DNA of 7,342 bases from Actinomycetes bacterium (GCA_021819345.1 JAKARG010000153.1:1-7342); one strand, 5' to 3'; counted from the first letter of the stretch, positions 1 through 6,677 are shown. The notes: a model not told the origin generated them from the sequence alone. Made by a program: numbers and translations.

Positions 1-1622
1 CTGGCGTCGTGGTCTTCGGTGTCGCAGGGCTGGCGGCGAGCAACGGGCTGGCGCGGCTCTGGTCCCGGGCGGCCCGGGCCCCGGGCCCCCTCGGGAGCTC
101 GGAGACGCCGCGCCGGGCGCTCCGGCCCGGCCGGGAGACCAAGGCCCGGACCCGCCCGCCGGCTGTCGATCGCCACCGCTCGGGCGATCGGCACCACTCG
201 GGTGCCCGGTGGGCGACCACCCGGGACCTCCGTCGTCTCGGGGTGCGCCGGGCCGAGCCCGGGCGCCTGGTGCTCGGCAGGGTCGGCCGGCGCCTGGTGG
301 CGACCGAGGCCCGCCACTCGGTCCTCGTGCTCGGGCCGACCCAGTCCGGCAAGACGACCTCCCTCGCAGTCCCTGCGCTCCTCGAGTGGGACGGCCCGGT
401 GCTCGCCACGTCGGTCAAGGGGGACCTGGTGGATGCGACGCTCGGATGGCGCAGCCGTCTCGGGGAGTGCTGGGTCTTCGACCCGACAGTTGCGGGGTCT
501 CCCCGCAACCCGGCGGACCGAGCTCTCGGCCACGGCATGGACGGCCGAGGGGACCTGCATCGGAGCGACCGGGACCCGGGCGCGCCGGGCGGTCGAGGGC
601 GACCGGCCGGCGGCGCCGGGTGGTCGCCGGTCGCGGAGGTCTGCGACTGGAGCGCGGCGCAGCGGATGGCCACCTGGCTCGTCGAGGGGACCCCGGGGCG
701 CCACTCGCTCTCCGATGGCGACTTCTGGTACTCGGCTGCATCCAAGCTGCTGGCGCCGCTACTGCTCGCCGCAAGCCTCGGCGGGGCGTCGATGGCCGAG
801 GTCGTCCGCTGGAGCGACAGCTGTCGCTTCGACGAGCCGGCGTCGATCCTCGACCTCGCCGGCGCCGACGAGGCGGCCTTCGCCCTCGCTGCTTGTGCCG
901 CCAGGGAGGAGCGCATCCGCAGCTCGGTCTCCACGACGCTCGAGACCGTGCTCGCGCCCTTCGGAGACCCGCTGGTCGCCCGTTCGACGGCGCGCTCCGA
1001 TATCCATCCCGAGGCCCTGCTCCGCGGGCGCAACTCGCTGTACCTGTGCGGGCCCGCACACGAGCAGCTCCGGGTGCAAGGGGTGTTCGCCGCTCTGGTC
1101 TCGTCGGTCGTCGCTGCTGCCACGAGGAAGGTCGCCGAAGACGGCGCCCCTCTCGACCCTCCACTCCTGCTGGTCTTGGACGAGGTGGCCAACATCGCCC
1201 CCATCAGGGACCTGGACGGATTGGCGTCGACCGCTGCCGGGCTCGGCATCCAGCTCCTCACCGTCTGCCAGGACTTGGCCCAGCTGGCCGGGCGCTACGG
1301 GCCGGAGCGGTCCCGGACCATCGCCAACAACCACCGGGCCAAGCTCGTCCTTTCCGGAGTCGGTGACCTCGGGACCCTGGACCTGCTCTCGGGCCTCGCA
1401 GGCGAGCAGGCGGTGCGGGAGGAGACCGTCAGCGTCGACCTCCGCGACGGGCGGCGCACACGGTCCTCGAGCACGGCCTACCGCCGCCTCGCCCCACCCG
1501 ACGAGCTGAGGCGGATCCGTCCCGGGGAGGGGGTCCTCGTCTACGGCCACCTTCCCGCAGCGCGCCTGGTCCTGCGGCCCTGCTTCGCAGAACGGGAGCT
1601 GCTCCGCCGCGCCTCGTCGTAG
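1..1622 (+). CDS. VirD4/TraG-family type IV coupling ATPase (5' end outside window)
   Basis: This is a membrane-bound hexameric ATPase of the VirD4/TraG type, which feeds DNA or protein substrates to a type IV secretion channel. The frame is open to the left edge and begins with a short hydrophobic stretch (GVVVFGVAGLA), probably the end of a transmembrane helix, so the true start lies outside; GTG at 9 is only the first visible start codon. Counting from that GTG, Walker A is GPTQSGKT at 109-116. Walker B is LLLVLDE ending at D391-E392. A glutamine-containing motif (LTVCQDLAQLAGRYG) and the family-typical IANNHRAK follow. Between WVFDPT (155-160) and GWSPV (about 204) there is a Gly/Arg/Asp-rich segment of about 43 residues, where relatives usually have around ten. 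The substrate is unknown; it could belong to an integrated conjugative element or to a chromosomal secretion-like locus. It ends 105 bases before murT. Confidence 0.85.
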   Translation, partial: GVVVFGVAGLAASNGLARLWSRAARAPGPLGSSETPRRALRPGRETKARTRPPAVDRHRSGDRHHSGARWATTRDLRRLGVRRAEPGRLVLGRVGRRLVATEARHSVLVLGPTQSGKTTSLAVPALLEWDGPVLATSVKGDLVDATLGWRSRLGECWVFDPTVAGSPRNPADRALGHGMDGRGDLHRSDRDPGAPGGRGRPAGGAGWSPVAEVCDWSAAQRMATWLVEGTPGRHSLSDGDFWYSAASKLLAPLLLAASLGGASMAEVVRWSDSCRFDEPASILDLAGADEAAFALAACAAREERIRSSVSTTLETVLAPFGDPLVARSTARSDIHPEALLRGRNSLYLCGPAHEQLRVQGVFAALVSSVVAAATRKVAEDGAPLDPPLLLVLDEVANIAPIRDLDGLASTAAGLGIQLLTVCQDLAQLAGRYGPERSRTIANNHRAKLVLSGVGDLGTLDLLSGLAGEQAVREETVSVDLRDGRRTRSSSTAYRRLAPPDELRRIRPGEGVLVYGHLPAARLVLRPCFAERELLRRASS

Positions 1623-1655
1623 AGCGTGCGATCTCGCTCGGCTGGGGCTCGCTCC

Positions 1656-1676
1656 CGTTCCGGGGATCCCGGAGCG
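1656..1676 (+). terminator. GC hairpin after the coupling-ATPase gene
   Basis: Bases 1656-1664 pair with 1668-1676: nine base pairs including one G-T wobble, around a three-base loop (GAT). The hairpin starts 34 bases after the ATPase stop codon. There is no T-tract, as is common for candidate terminators in high-GC actinobacteria. It would separate the ATPase unit from murT-gatD. The structure is seen in the sequence; its terminator role is inferred. Confidence 0.45.
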
Positions 1677-1711
1677 CTCGGAGGTCGGGGGTTCCCCGGG
1701 GCGGTCGAAGG

Positions 1712-1717
1712 TAGCCT
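1712..1717 (+). promoter_or_regulatory. Candidate -10 element for the murT operon
   Basis: TAGCCT fits the actinobacterial TAnnnT -10 pattern and ends ten bases before GTG 1728. Transcription starting six to ten bases downstream would give a leader of zero to four bases, so murT may be translated from a leaderless message. I see no Shine-Dalgarno sequence before this GTG and no convincing -35 box. The position after the 1656-1676 hairpin fits a separate transcription unit. Confidence 0.4.
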
Positions 1718-1727
1718 GCGCCCCATC

Positions 1728-3308
1728 GTGAGCCCCGACTCCCGTTCGTCGCGACCCGGTGCCCCCGGTCCCGCCGGCATCCCTGCGAGCGGGTCCGGCC
1801 CGAACGGCTCTCGAAGGACCGTCCCGCCGTCCACCGGGCTCCCGCCACGTACCAGGGCGGCGGTCCGCCTCGGAGCCGTCACCGGCGAGCTCTCGCGACG
1901 GCTGGGTCTCGGGGCCGGCTCGACCGTCGGGGGAAGGGCGGTGCTCGCCTTGGACCCGGGAGCCCTGCGCCGGCTCGGCAGCGGCCGGCGGAGCGTGGTG
2001 GTCTCGGGCACCAACGGCAAGACGACGACCACGAGCCTGTTGCGGGCGGCGATGGCCACCGCCGGCCCGGTGGTCACCAACGCCCAGGGTGCAAACCTTC
2101 CCGCTGGGATCGCAGCCGTCCTTGCCGCTGCGGCGCCCGGCGTCGACGCGGTGCTGGAGGTGGACGAGGCATGGCTCGCCGGAGTGGCTGCCGCCCTGCA
2201 GCCGGCGGTGGTGGTCCTGCTCAACCTGAGCCGCGACCAGCTCGACCGTAACAACGAGGTCCGGACGCTCGCCGGGTCGTGGCGCGGCCTGCTCGCGGGG
2301 CTCCCTCGGACCCTCGTGGTCGCCAATGCCGACGACCCGCTCGTCGTGTGGGCCGCCGGTGCCGCCCGACGCGTGGTGTGGGTGGGCGCCGGGCAACCCT
2401 GGACGGCTGACGCCTCCGGCTGTCCGGCATGCGGTGGCAGGATTGCCTTCCCGACGCCGGCCGCCCGACACGGGGCCGAGCCCGCCCAGCCCGGGCCCGA
2501 GCCCGCCCGGCCCGGGGCCGAAACCGCCCGGCCCGGGGCCGAAACCGCTCAGCTCGAGCCGTCGGCCGCCCAGCCCGTCGGCGAGGGATGGGCGTGCAGC
2601 TCCTGCGCCACGCGCCGACCGGCCCTCGACGTCGTGCTCCAGGGTGGGACCGTCGTCGGTGGCGAGGCCTGGCGGGTGAGCCTCGGGCTCGGGTTGCCCG
2701 GGCGGGCCAACCGGGCGAACGCAGCAATGGCGCTAGCCGCGGCCAGCGCGCTCGGAGTCGATGCGGGGGCTGCGGCGGCGGCGATGGAGGGCCTCGACGA
2801 GGTCGCCGGCCGGTACCGGAGCTTTCGGGTGGAGGGGGTTCCCGCTCGCCTGTTGCTGGCGAAGAACCCCGCTGGATGGCAGGAGGTGCTCGACGTGATC
2901 CGGCCGGCGCCGGCACCGGTGGTGGTGGCGATCAACGCCCGGACCGCCGACGGACGGGACCCCTCGTGGTTGTGGGACGTGGCCTTCGAGGCGTTGGCGG
3001 GGCGCGCGGTGGTCGCGGCGGGTGAGCGTGGCCGGGACCTCGCGGTGCGGCTCCATTACGCCGAGGTGGACCATCGCTATGCCGGCGACCTCCTCGGAGC
3101 GGTGCGCAGCGCCGCGCGCCTCGCCAAGGCTGCGACGAGCGCCAGCACCCGGCTGGGAGCCACGACGGTGGCTGCCGGCGGGGAGCAGGGTGCGCGCAGC
3201 GAGCAGGGTGCGCGCAGCGAGCAGGGTGCGGGCAGCGACCAGGCTGCCGGCTTCGACGTGGTCGCCAACTACACGGCCTTCCAGGCGCTCTTGGCGGGGC
3301 TCTCTTGA
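1728..3308 (+). CDS. murT: Lipid II isoglutaminyl synthase, Mur-ligase-like subunit MurT
   Basis: MurT uses ATP to activate the alpha-carboxyl of D-Glu in lipid II. GatD supplies ammonia, giving D-isoglutamine in peptidoglycan. Numbered from GTG 1728 (526 aa): P-loop SGTNGKTTTT at 93-102; Mur-ligase motif NLSRDQLDR from 166; a Cys4 zinc ribbon (C232, C235, C290, C293); AKNPAGW around 378; and GRDPSWLWD with D411 and D417 in the C-terminal DUF1727 domain, the region thought to give an Asp to the GatD catalytic centre. The end, VVANYTAF, is also typical. The protein is about 90-100 residues longer than usual because of a Ser/Pro-rich N-terminus, repeats inside the zinc-ribbon loop and repeats before the last strand. 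GTG 1728 was preferred over GTG 1626 because the earlier start would span the terminator-like hairpin and the -10 element. The stop overlaps gatD by four bases. Confidence 0.93.
   Translation: MSPDSRSSRPGAPGPAGIPASGSGPNGSRRTVPPSTGLPPRTRAAVRLGAVTGELSRRLGLGAGSTVGGRAVLALDPGALRRLGSGRRSVVVSGTNGKTTTTSLLRAAMATAGPVVTNAQGANLPAGIAAVLAAAAPGVDAVLEVDEAWLAGVAAALQPAVVVLLNLSRDQLDRNNEVRTLAGSWRGLLAGLPRTLVVANADDPLVVWAAGAARRVVWVGAGQPWTADASGCPACGGRIAFPTPAARHGAEPAQPGPEPARPGAETARPGAETAQLEPSAAQPVGEGWACSSCATRRPALDVVLQGGTVVGGEAWRVSLGLGLPGRANRANAAMALAAASALGVDAGAAAAAMEGLDEVAGRYRSFRVEGVPARLLLAKNPAGWQEVLDVIRPAPAPVVVAINARTADGRDPSWLWDVAFEALAGRAVVAAGERGRDLAVRLHYAEVDHRYAGDLLGAVRSAARLAKAATSASTRLGATTVAAGGEQGARSEQGARSEQGAGSDQAAGFDVVANYTAFQALLAGLS
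2475..2558 (+). repeat. Four 21-base tandem units inside the MurT zinc-ribbon loop
   Basis: Four consecutive seven-codon units at 2475, 2496, 2517 and 2538 encode AEPAQPG, PEPARPG, AETARPG and AETAQLE. Units 2 and 3 are the most alike at the DNA level, and the series decays at its end. They lie between the two CxxC knuckles of MurT, so 54 residues separate C235 from C290. All units keep the reading frame. Confidence 0.9.
3183..3254 (+). repeat. Three 18-base tandem units plus a decayed fourth near the MurT C-terminus
   Basis: Units at 3183-3200 and 3201-3218 are identical (EQGARS). The unit at 3219-3236 differs by one base (EQGAGS). A degenerate fourth unit at 3237-3254 reads DQAAGF. They sit between the last helix and the conserved terminal NYTAF segment, so they form an in-frame loop insertion. 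Confidence 0.9.
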
Positions 3309-4102
3309 ACGAGGCGGGCCGCTTCTCGACGGTGCGGATCGTGCTGGTCCATCCGGACCTGCTCGGTACCTACGGCGACTCCGGCAACGCCACGGTCCTC
3401 GCCCAGCGGCTCCGTTGGCGGGGACTGCCGGCGGAGGTGCTCACGGTCCGCTCCGGCGAGCGGGTCCCCGAGTCCGCCGAGCTGTATGTGGTCGGCGGCG
3501 GGGAGGACCAGCCGCAGGCCCTTGCGGCCCGCCAGCTCGGCCGCTCGGGCCCCTTGCAGCGGGCGGTGGCGGCCGGGGCGGCGGTGCTCGCCGTGTGCGC
3601 CGGCCTGCAGATCCTGGGCGAGAGCTTCGTCGGCCCGGACGGGGTCGAAGCCGACGGCCTCGGGCTGCTCGACTGCCGGAGCGTGAGGGGCAGTGGTCCC
3701 CGCGCGGTGGGCGAGCTGGTCGTCGACCCCGACCCGCAGAGCGGCCTCCCGCCGCTCACCGGCTACGAGAACCACGCCGGGACCACCCTCCTCGGGCCGG
3801 GCGCCCGGCCGGCCGGGACCGTCCGCATCGGGGTGGGCAATGGTGTGGGTCGCAGCGAGGGGGTTCGTAGCGGGCGGATCTGGGGCACCTACCTTCACGG
3901 TCCGGTGCTCGCCCGCAACCCCGCTCTCGCCGACTGGCTGCTGGCGTCGGTCGTGGGAGAGCTCGGAGCCCTCGACGACGGTGAGATCGAAGCCCTGCGG
4001 GGGGAAAGGTTCGCCCACGCCGCCGCAGAGGCCGCCGTGACTGCTCGGGGGCGGGCACTTCCGGGGCTCCTCGCCCGGGCCCGTGGCAGCCTCGGTAGGT
4101 AG
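3305..4102 (+). CDS. gatD: Lipid II isoglutaminyl synthase, glutaminase subunit GatD
   Basis: GatD is the class I (CobB/CobQ-like) glutamine amidotransferase that releases ammonia for MurT. Numbered from TTG 3305 (265 aa): the N-terminal strand RIVLVHPDLLGTYGDSGN is characteristic of the family; the nucleophile is C98 in AVCAGLQILG; ENHAG lies at 155-159; and the catalytic histidine is H198 in GTYLHGP. Length and spacing of these residues match known GatD proteins, which are about 240-265 aa. TTG 3305 shares the bases TTGA with the murT stop, implying translational coupling and equal amounts of the two subunits. GTG 3332 (codon 10) is an alternative start giving MRIVLVHPD, closer to the usual N-terminus. 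Function is clear; only the start is uncertain. Confidence 0.93.
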   Translation: MNEAGRFSTVRIVLVHPDLLGTYGDSGNATVLAQRLRWRGLPAEVLTVRSGERVPESAELYVVGGGEDQPQALAARQLGRSGPLQRAVAAGAAVLAVCAGLQILGESFVGPDGVEADGLGLLDCRSVRGSGPRAVGELVVDPDPQSGLPPLTGYENHAGTTLLGPGARPAGTVRIGVGNGVGRSEGVRSGRIWGTYLHGPVLARNPALADWLLASVVGELGALDDGEIEALRGERFAHAAAEAAVTARGRALPGLLARARGSLGR

Positions 4103-4134
4103 GAGAAGGGAGCACGGCGACGGGCCCGATCCGA

Positions 4135-4224
4135 ATGGTCGGTGGTGGCGGGGAACCTCTGGCGCCGAGCCGGAGTCGAGTGGTCATGGTCCACCGCGCA
4201 AAGCTCCCGGCGGGCCGGGCGTGA
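4135..4224 (+). CDS. Possible 29-aa leader ORF before the SGNH gene
   Basis: ATG 4135 opens a 29-codon frame (MVGGGGEPLAPSRSR...) that ends in TGA at 4222-4224, sharing GTGA with the proposed GTG 4221 start of the SGNH gene. This overlap is typical of translational coupling. A purine-rich AGGAG lies at 4101-4105, but it is too far from this ATG to be a normal ribosome binding site. The peptide resembles nothing I recognise. It may be a coincidence of frames. Confidence 0.2.
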   Translation: MVGGGGEPLAPSRSRVVMVHRAKLPAGRA

Positions 4225-5381
4225 GCGGTTCCGAGGGCGAGCGCTCCACTGGACCTCGCCCCCGGGTGCCCGACCTCGGAGCAGCGCCGCGCGAGCCGGG
4301 CCCCTCGCGCTCGACCGGAGCAGCGCCGCGCGAGCCGGGCCCCTCGCGCTCGTTGCGGGCCGCTCTAGCGGTGGTCCTCGCCGCCTTGGTGGCGACGTCG
4401 GTCGGGGTCTCGGTCGCCTCGGCCCCTCGCCGGCCGGCGTCGAGCCCATCCGGCGCGTCGTCGGCTGCACGCTCGGATCCGTCGTCGGAGGCGTCCGCCG
4501 TCCCCTCCGTTGCGCGCGCCGGATCGCCGTGGCACACCTCGCCCGGACCGTCCTCGGACCACCCCGGGCCGCCGCCCGGGGCAGCTGCGACCGTGGCGCC
4601 GCCTCCGGGGACCGGGACGCCCGGCGGCTCGGGAGCCGGAGCGGTGGCGCCGGTGGTCCGGGTTTCGCCGGGATGTGGGCTGTCGCTCGACCCCGACGCC
4701 CCGATCGTCGCAGTCGGGCACTGCAGGGTGCTCGAGGTCGGTGACTCGCTCGGCAACGACCTCGGGTGGGGCCTCGCCCGCGAGGTCTCGCCGACTTCGG
4801 GCCTCGAGCTGGTCCAGGCCGACGTCTCCGCGACCGGGCTCGCCAACCGGGCCTTCTACGACTGGCCGGCGCAGCTCGAGGTGGACCTGCACCGCTACCA
4901 CCCCCAGCTGGTGCTGATCTCCCTCGGAGGAGACGACGAGCAGGGCATGCTCGTCGACGGGAGGGCGGTGCAGTTCCCGACGCCGGCATGGCAGCGCGCG
5001 TACATCGGACGGGTCGCGTCCATGCTCGCGGAGGCGGTTGCCTCGGGCGCGTACGTTCTGTGGGTCGGGATGCCGGTGATGGAGCAGCCCGAGTTCAGCG
5101 CAGGGATCGCCCTGCTCGACTCGCTGTACCTGAGGGTGGTCCACACCTTCCCCGAGGCGGCCTTCGTGTCGACCTGGAAGCTCTTCGCCGGGCCCGGGGG
5201 GCGCTTCGAGCAAGGTGCCGAGGTCGACGGCGCACCGGCATCGCTCCGCCAGGCCGACGGCGTCCACTACTCCTTCACCGGGGAGAACGTCCTGGCCACC
5301 TATGTCGTGCGCCAGATCGCCCGGATCTTCCACGTCCGCCTGGCGCCGACCGACCCCGAGGTCGTGACCGGATGGGGCTGA
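4221..5381 (+). CDS. Membrane-anchored SGNH/GDSL-type hydrolase (DUF459-like)
   Basis: This is a predicted extracytoplasmic SGNH esterase or acyltransferase, the kind that removes or transfers acyl groups on surface polymers. Numbered from GTG 4221 (386 aa): a short cytoplasmic region with a 13-residue duplication; a signal-anchor helix at about 46-68 (LRAALAVVLAALVATSVGV); a Pro/Ala/Ser/Gly linker to about 145; then the SGNH domain. Block I is EVGDSLG with nucleophile S176. The block II Gly is G206. Block III reads LGGDDEQ (236-240), with Asp where Asn is usual. Block V is DGVH with D346 and H349. C152 and C168 flank the start of the domain and could form a disulfide. GTG 4083 is also in frame, but the extra 46 codons include 16 ending in A/T, unlike the rest, and overlap gatD. 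The start is therefore tentative. The last ten bases overlap the next gene. The substrate is unknown. Confidence 0.82.
   Translation: MSGSEGERSTGPRPRVPDLGAAPREPGPSRSTGAAPREPGPSRSLRAALAVVLAALVATSVGVSVASAPRRPASSPSGASSAARSDPSSEASAVPSVARAGSPWHTSPGPSSDHPGPPPGAAATVAPPPGTGTPGGSGAGAVAPVVRVSPGCGLSLDPDAPIVAVGHCRVLEVGDSLGNDLGWGLAREVSPTSGLELVQADVSATGLANRAFYDWPAQLEVDLHRYHPQLVLISLGGDDEQGMLVDGRAVQFPTPAWQRAYIGRVASMLAEAVASGAYVLWVGMPVMEQPEFSAGIALLDSLYLRVVHTFPEAAFVSTWKLFAGPGGRFEQGAEVDGAPASLRQADGVHYSFTGENVLATYVVRQIARIFHVRLAPTDPEVVTGWG
4277..4353 (+). repeat. 39-base direct duplication in the N-terminus of the SGNH protein
   Basis: Bases 4277-4313 recur without change at 4316-4352, a period of 39 bases (13 codons). 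Both copies encode GAAPREPGPSRS just before the membrane anchor. The perfect identity over 37 bases points to a recent tandem duplication. Confidence 0.92.
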
Positions 5382-6624
5382 GGGCGCGGGTCGCCCGCGC
5401 GGCGCCGGAGGGACGCGGGCGTGCCACCTGGCGGGCTGCCGCTGCGCTCGGCTCGATCGCCGGCACCACGCTCGCCCTGGTGGGCGGCGCGCTGGTCGAG
5501 GCCCAGCCGGCGGTAGCGGTCCGGTCGGCCACGCCGGCGCCCGCAGCACAGGCGGAGCCATTGGGCCGGTGGAGCACGGCGGCGCGCTTGGCCCCGCCGG
5601 GCACTGTGCTCACCGATCTCTCCTGCTCCTCGGCGCACGCCTGCATGGCGGTGGGGGACCAGCCGGCGGTCTCCTCCGGGGCGGCGTCGATGGCCGCCTA
5701 CGTCTGGAACGGCAGGTCCTGGAGGGCCGCCCCGGTGCCCGCAGGGATGCATGCCGGCCTGTCCTTCGCCGAGCTGACCGAGGTGAGCTGCGCTTCGGCC
5801 GACGACTGCCTGGCGGCTGGTCTCGGCTTTGCCTCGGTGACGTCCCCCTTTCGCTACGACGTGCTCCACTGGAACGGTCGGCGCTGGTCGCGCACCGGCT
5901 ATCCCCTCACCGCGACGAGGTCGCCGGCCTGGCCTGCCCGTCGACCAAGCTCTGCCTGGCGGTGGTCGACCCGGGAGAGGCGGTTGCGAGCGGTGGCAAG
6001 GTCCTCGCGGCCTCCTGGAACGGACGTCGCTGGAGGGTCGACTCGGTCTCTGGGCTCTCGGTCCCCGGGCTGACCCCCGTGGACCTCTCGTGCAGCTCGG
6101 TCCGCTTCTGCATGGCGGTCACCGACCTCGACGCCGAGGCCACTGGCTATTCGGTGGCGGCCGAGCAGGACGACCGCGCGTACGTGTGGCACGGCCGCAA
6201 CTGGTCGAGGGTCGCCTGGCCCGACCAGCACGTCGCTCCCTCGGCGCTGGCCTGCGCCTCGCAGGGATCGTGCCTGGCGGTGGCTGTCCAGGCAGGGCCG
6301 CACGTGCCGCCGGCGGCATCGGACCGCTGGTTGCGCTGGGACGGGCGCCGCTGGGCGCTCCAGGCCCGGCCGATGCCGGGCGCGATCGTCGTCACCTCCG
6401 TGTCGTGCGCCACCTCCGGCCGGTGCATGGCCGTCGGGGCGTCGCGGACCGACGATGTCGCCCTCGACGTCGCTGGGTCCGACTACTGGGACGGTCGGGC
6501 CTGGCAGGTCGCCGGCGGTCCGCCCACCGTGTCGGGCAGCGGTGCCATCGAGGCGGTGGCGTGCCTCCAGGCCCGCAGCTGCCTGGCCGTGGTCGGGGCC
6601 TATTGGACCCACTGGCGGACATGA
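5372..6624 (+). CDS. Secreted seven-fold CX5C-repeat protein, probable beta-propeller, frameshifted
   Basis: ATG 5372 overlaps the end of the SGNH gene by ten bases. A basic N-terminus and hydrophobic core (AAALGSIAGTTLALVGGALV) form a signal peptide ending near QPAVA. The mature protein has seven units of 49-55 residues. Each starts with a hydrophobic-S/A-CX5C-hydrophobic-AV strand and, except the last half unit, ends in a W-(N/D/H)-G-R-x-W strand. The frame used from 5372 continues only to about 5906; the rest reads in the -1 frame, from about 5908 to the stop at 6622-6624. Adding one C to the run at 5903-5906 joins them into one 417-residue protein without losing a repeat. As written, the two halves are 5372-6073 (with a scrambled tail) and roughly 5908-6624. 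No enzyme motif is visible. It could be a recent pseudogene or a base-calling error. The role is unknown, possibly surface binding. Confidence 0.75.
5609..6600 (+). repeat. Seven CX5C protein repeats (about 52 codons each)
   Basis: The first cysteine codon of each CX5C pair lies at 5624, 5789, 5935, 6091, 6253, 6406 and 6562, and the second is always 18 bases later. Gaps between units are 165, 146, 156, 162, 153 and 156 bases. Only the 146-base gap is not a multiple of three, and it contains the frameshift. The units are divergent in DNA, so this is an old protein repeat, unlike the young tandem repeats elsewhere in the window. Confidence 0.9.
5903..5906 (+). other. Site of apparent one-base deletion (C run)
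   Basis: CCCC here follows TAT in the upstream frame. With five C residues the reading becomes RTGYPPHRDEVAGLACPSTK, joining repeat 2 to repeat 3. The exact base cannot be fixed; anywhere between about 5898 and 5920 would restore the frame. No slippery heptamer suited to programmed -1 slippage is visible. Confidence 0.7.
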
Positions 6625-6653
6625 GCCGAGGTTCACCACCTTGTGGCCCCCCT

Positions 6654-6677
6654 GGGTCGGGCCGGCCGCGGCCACCC
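6654..6677 (+). terminator. GC hairpin downstream of the propeller gene
   Basis: Five pairs (6660-6664 with 6669-6673) enclose a GCCG loop, and four more (6654-6657 with 6674-6677) extend the stem across a two-base bulge at 6658-6659. The hairpin begins 30 bases after the stop at 6624 and contains the palindrome GGCCGCGGCC. It has no T-tract. It is a candidate end for the murT-gatD-SGNH-propeller transcript. Confidence 0.35.

Noticed and set aside
1626..1727. Upstream GTG 1626 as the murT start
   Set aside because: It would place the hairpin and the -10-like element inside the coding region and adds Arg/Gly-rich residues unlike any MurT N-terminus.
759..2471. Long open frame on the minus strand across the ATPase and murT
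   Set aside because: It runs antisense to two well-recognised genes, has biased low-complexity content and crosses their intergenic signals. Long shadow frames are expected at this GC content.
4083..4220. GTG 4083 as the SGNH gene start
   Set aside because: The extra codons have a high share of A/T third positions, include AGA, GTA and AAA, overlap gatD, and have no ribosome binding site; kept only as an alternative.
5895..5925. Programmed ribosomal frameshifting in the propeller gene
   Set aside because: No X XXY YYZ slippery heptamer matches the reading frame here. A one-base loss from the C run explains the data more simply.
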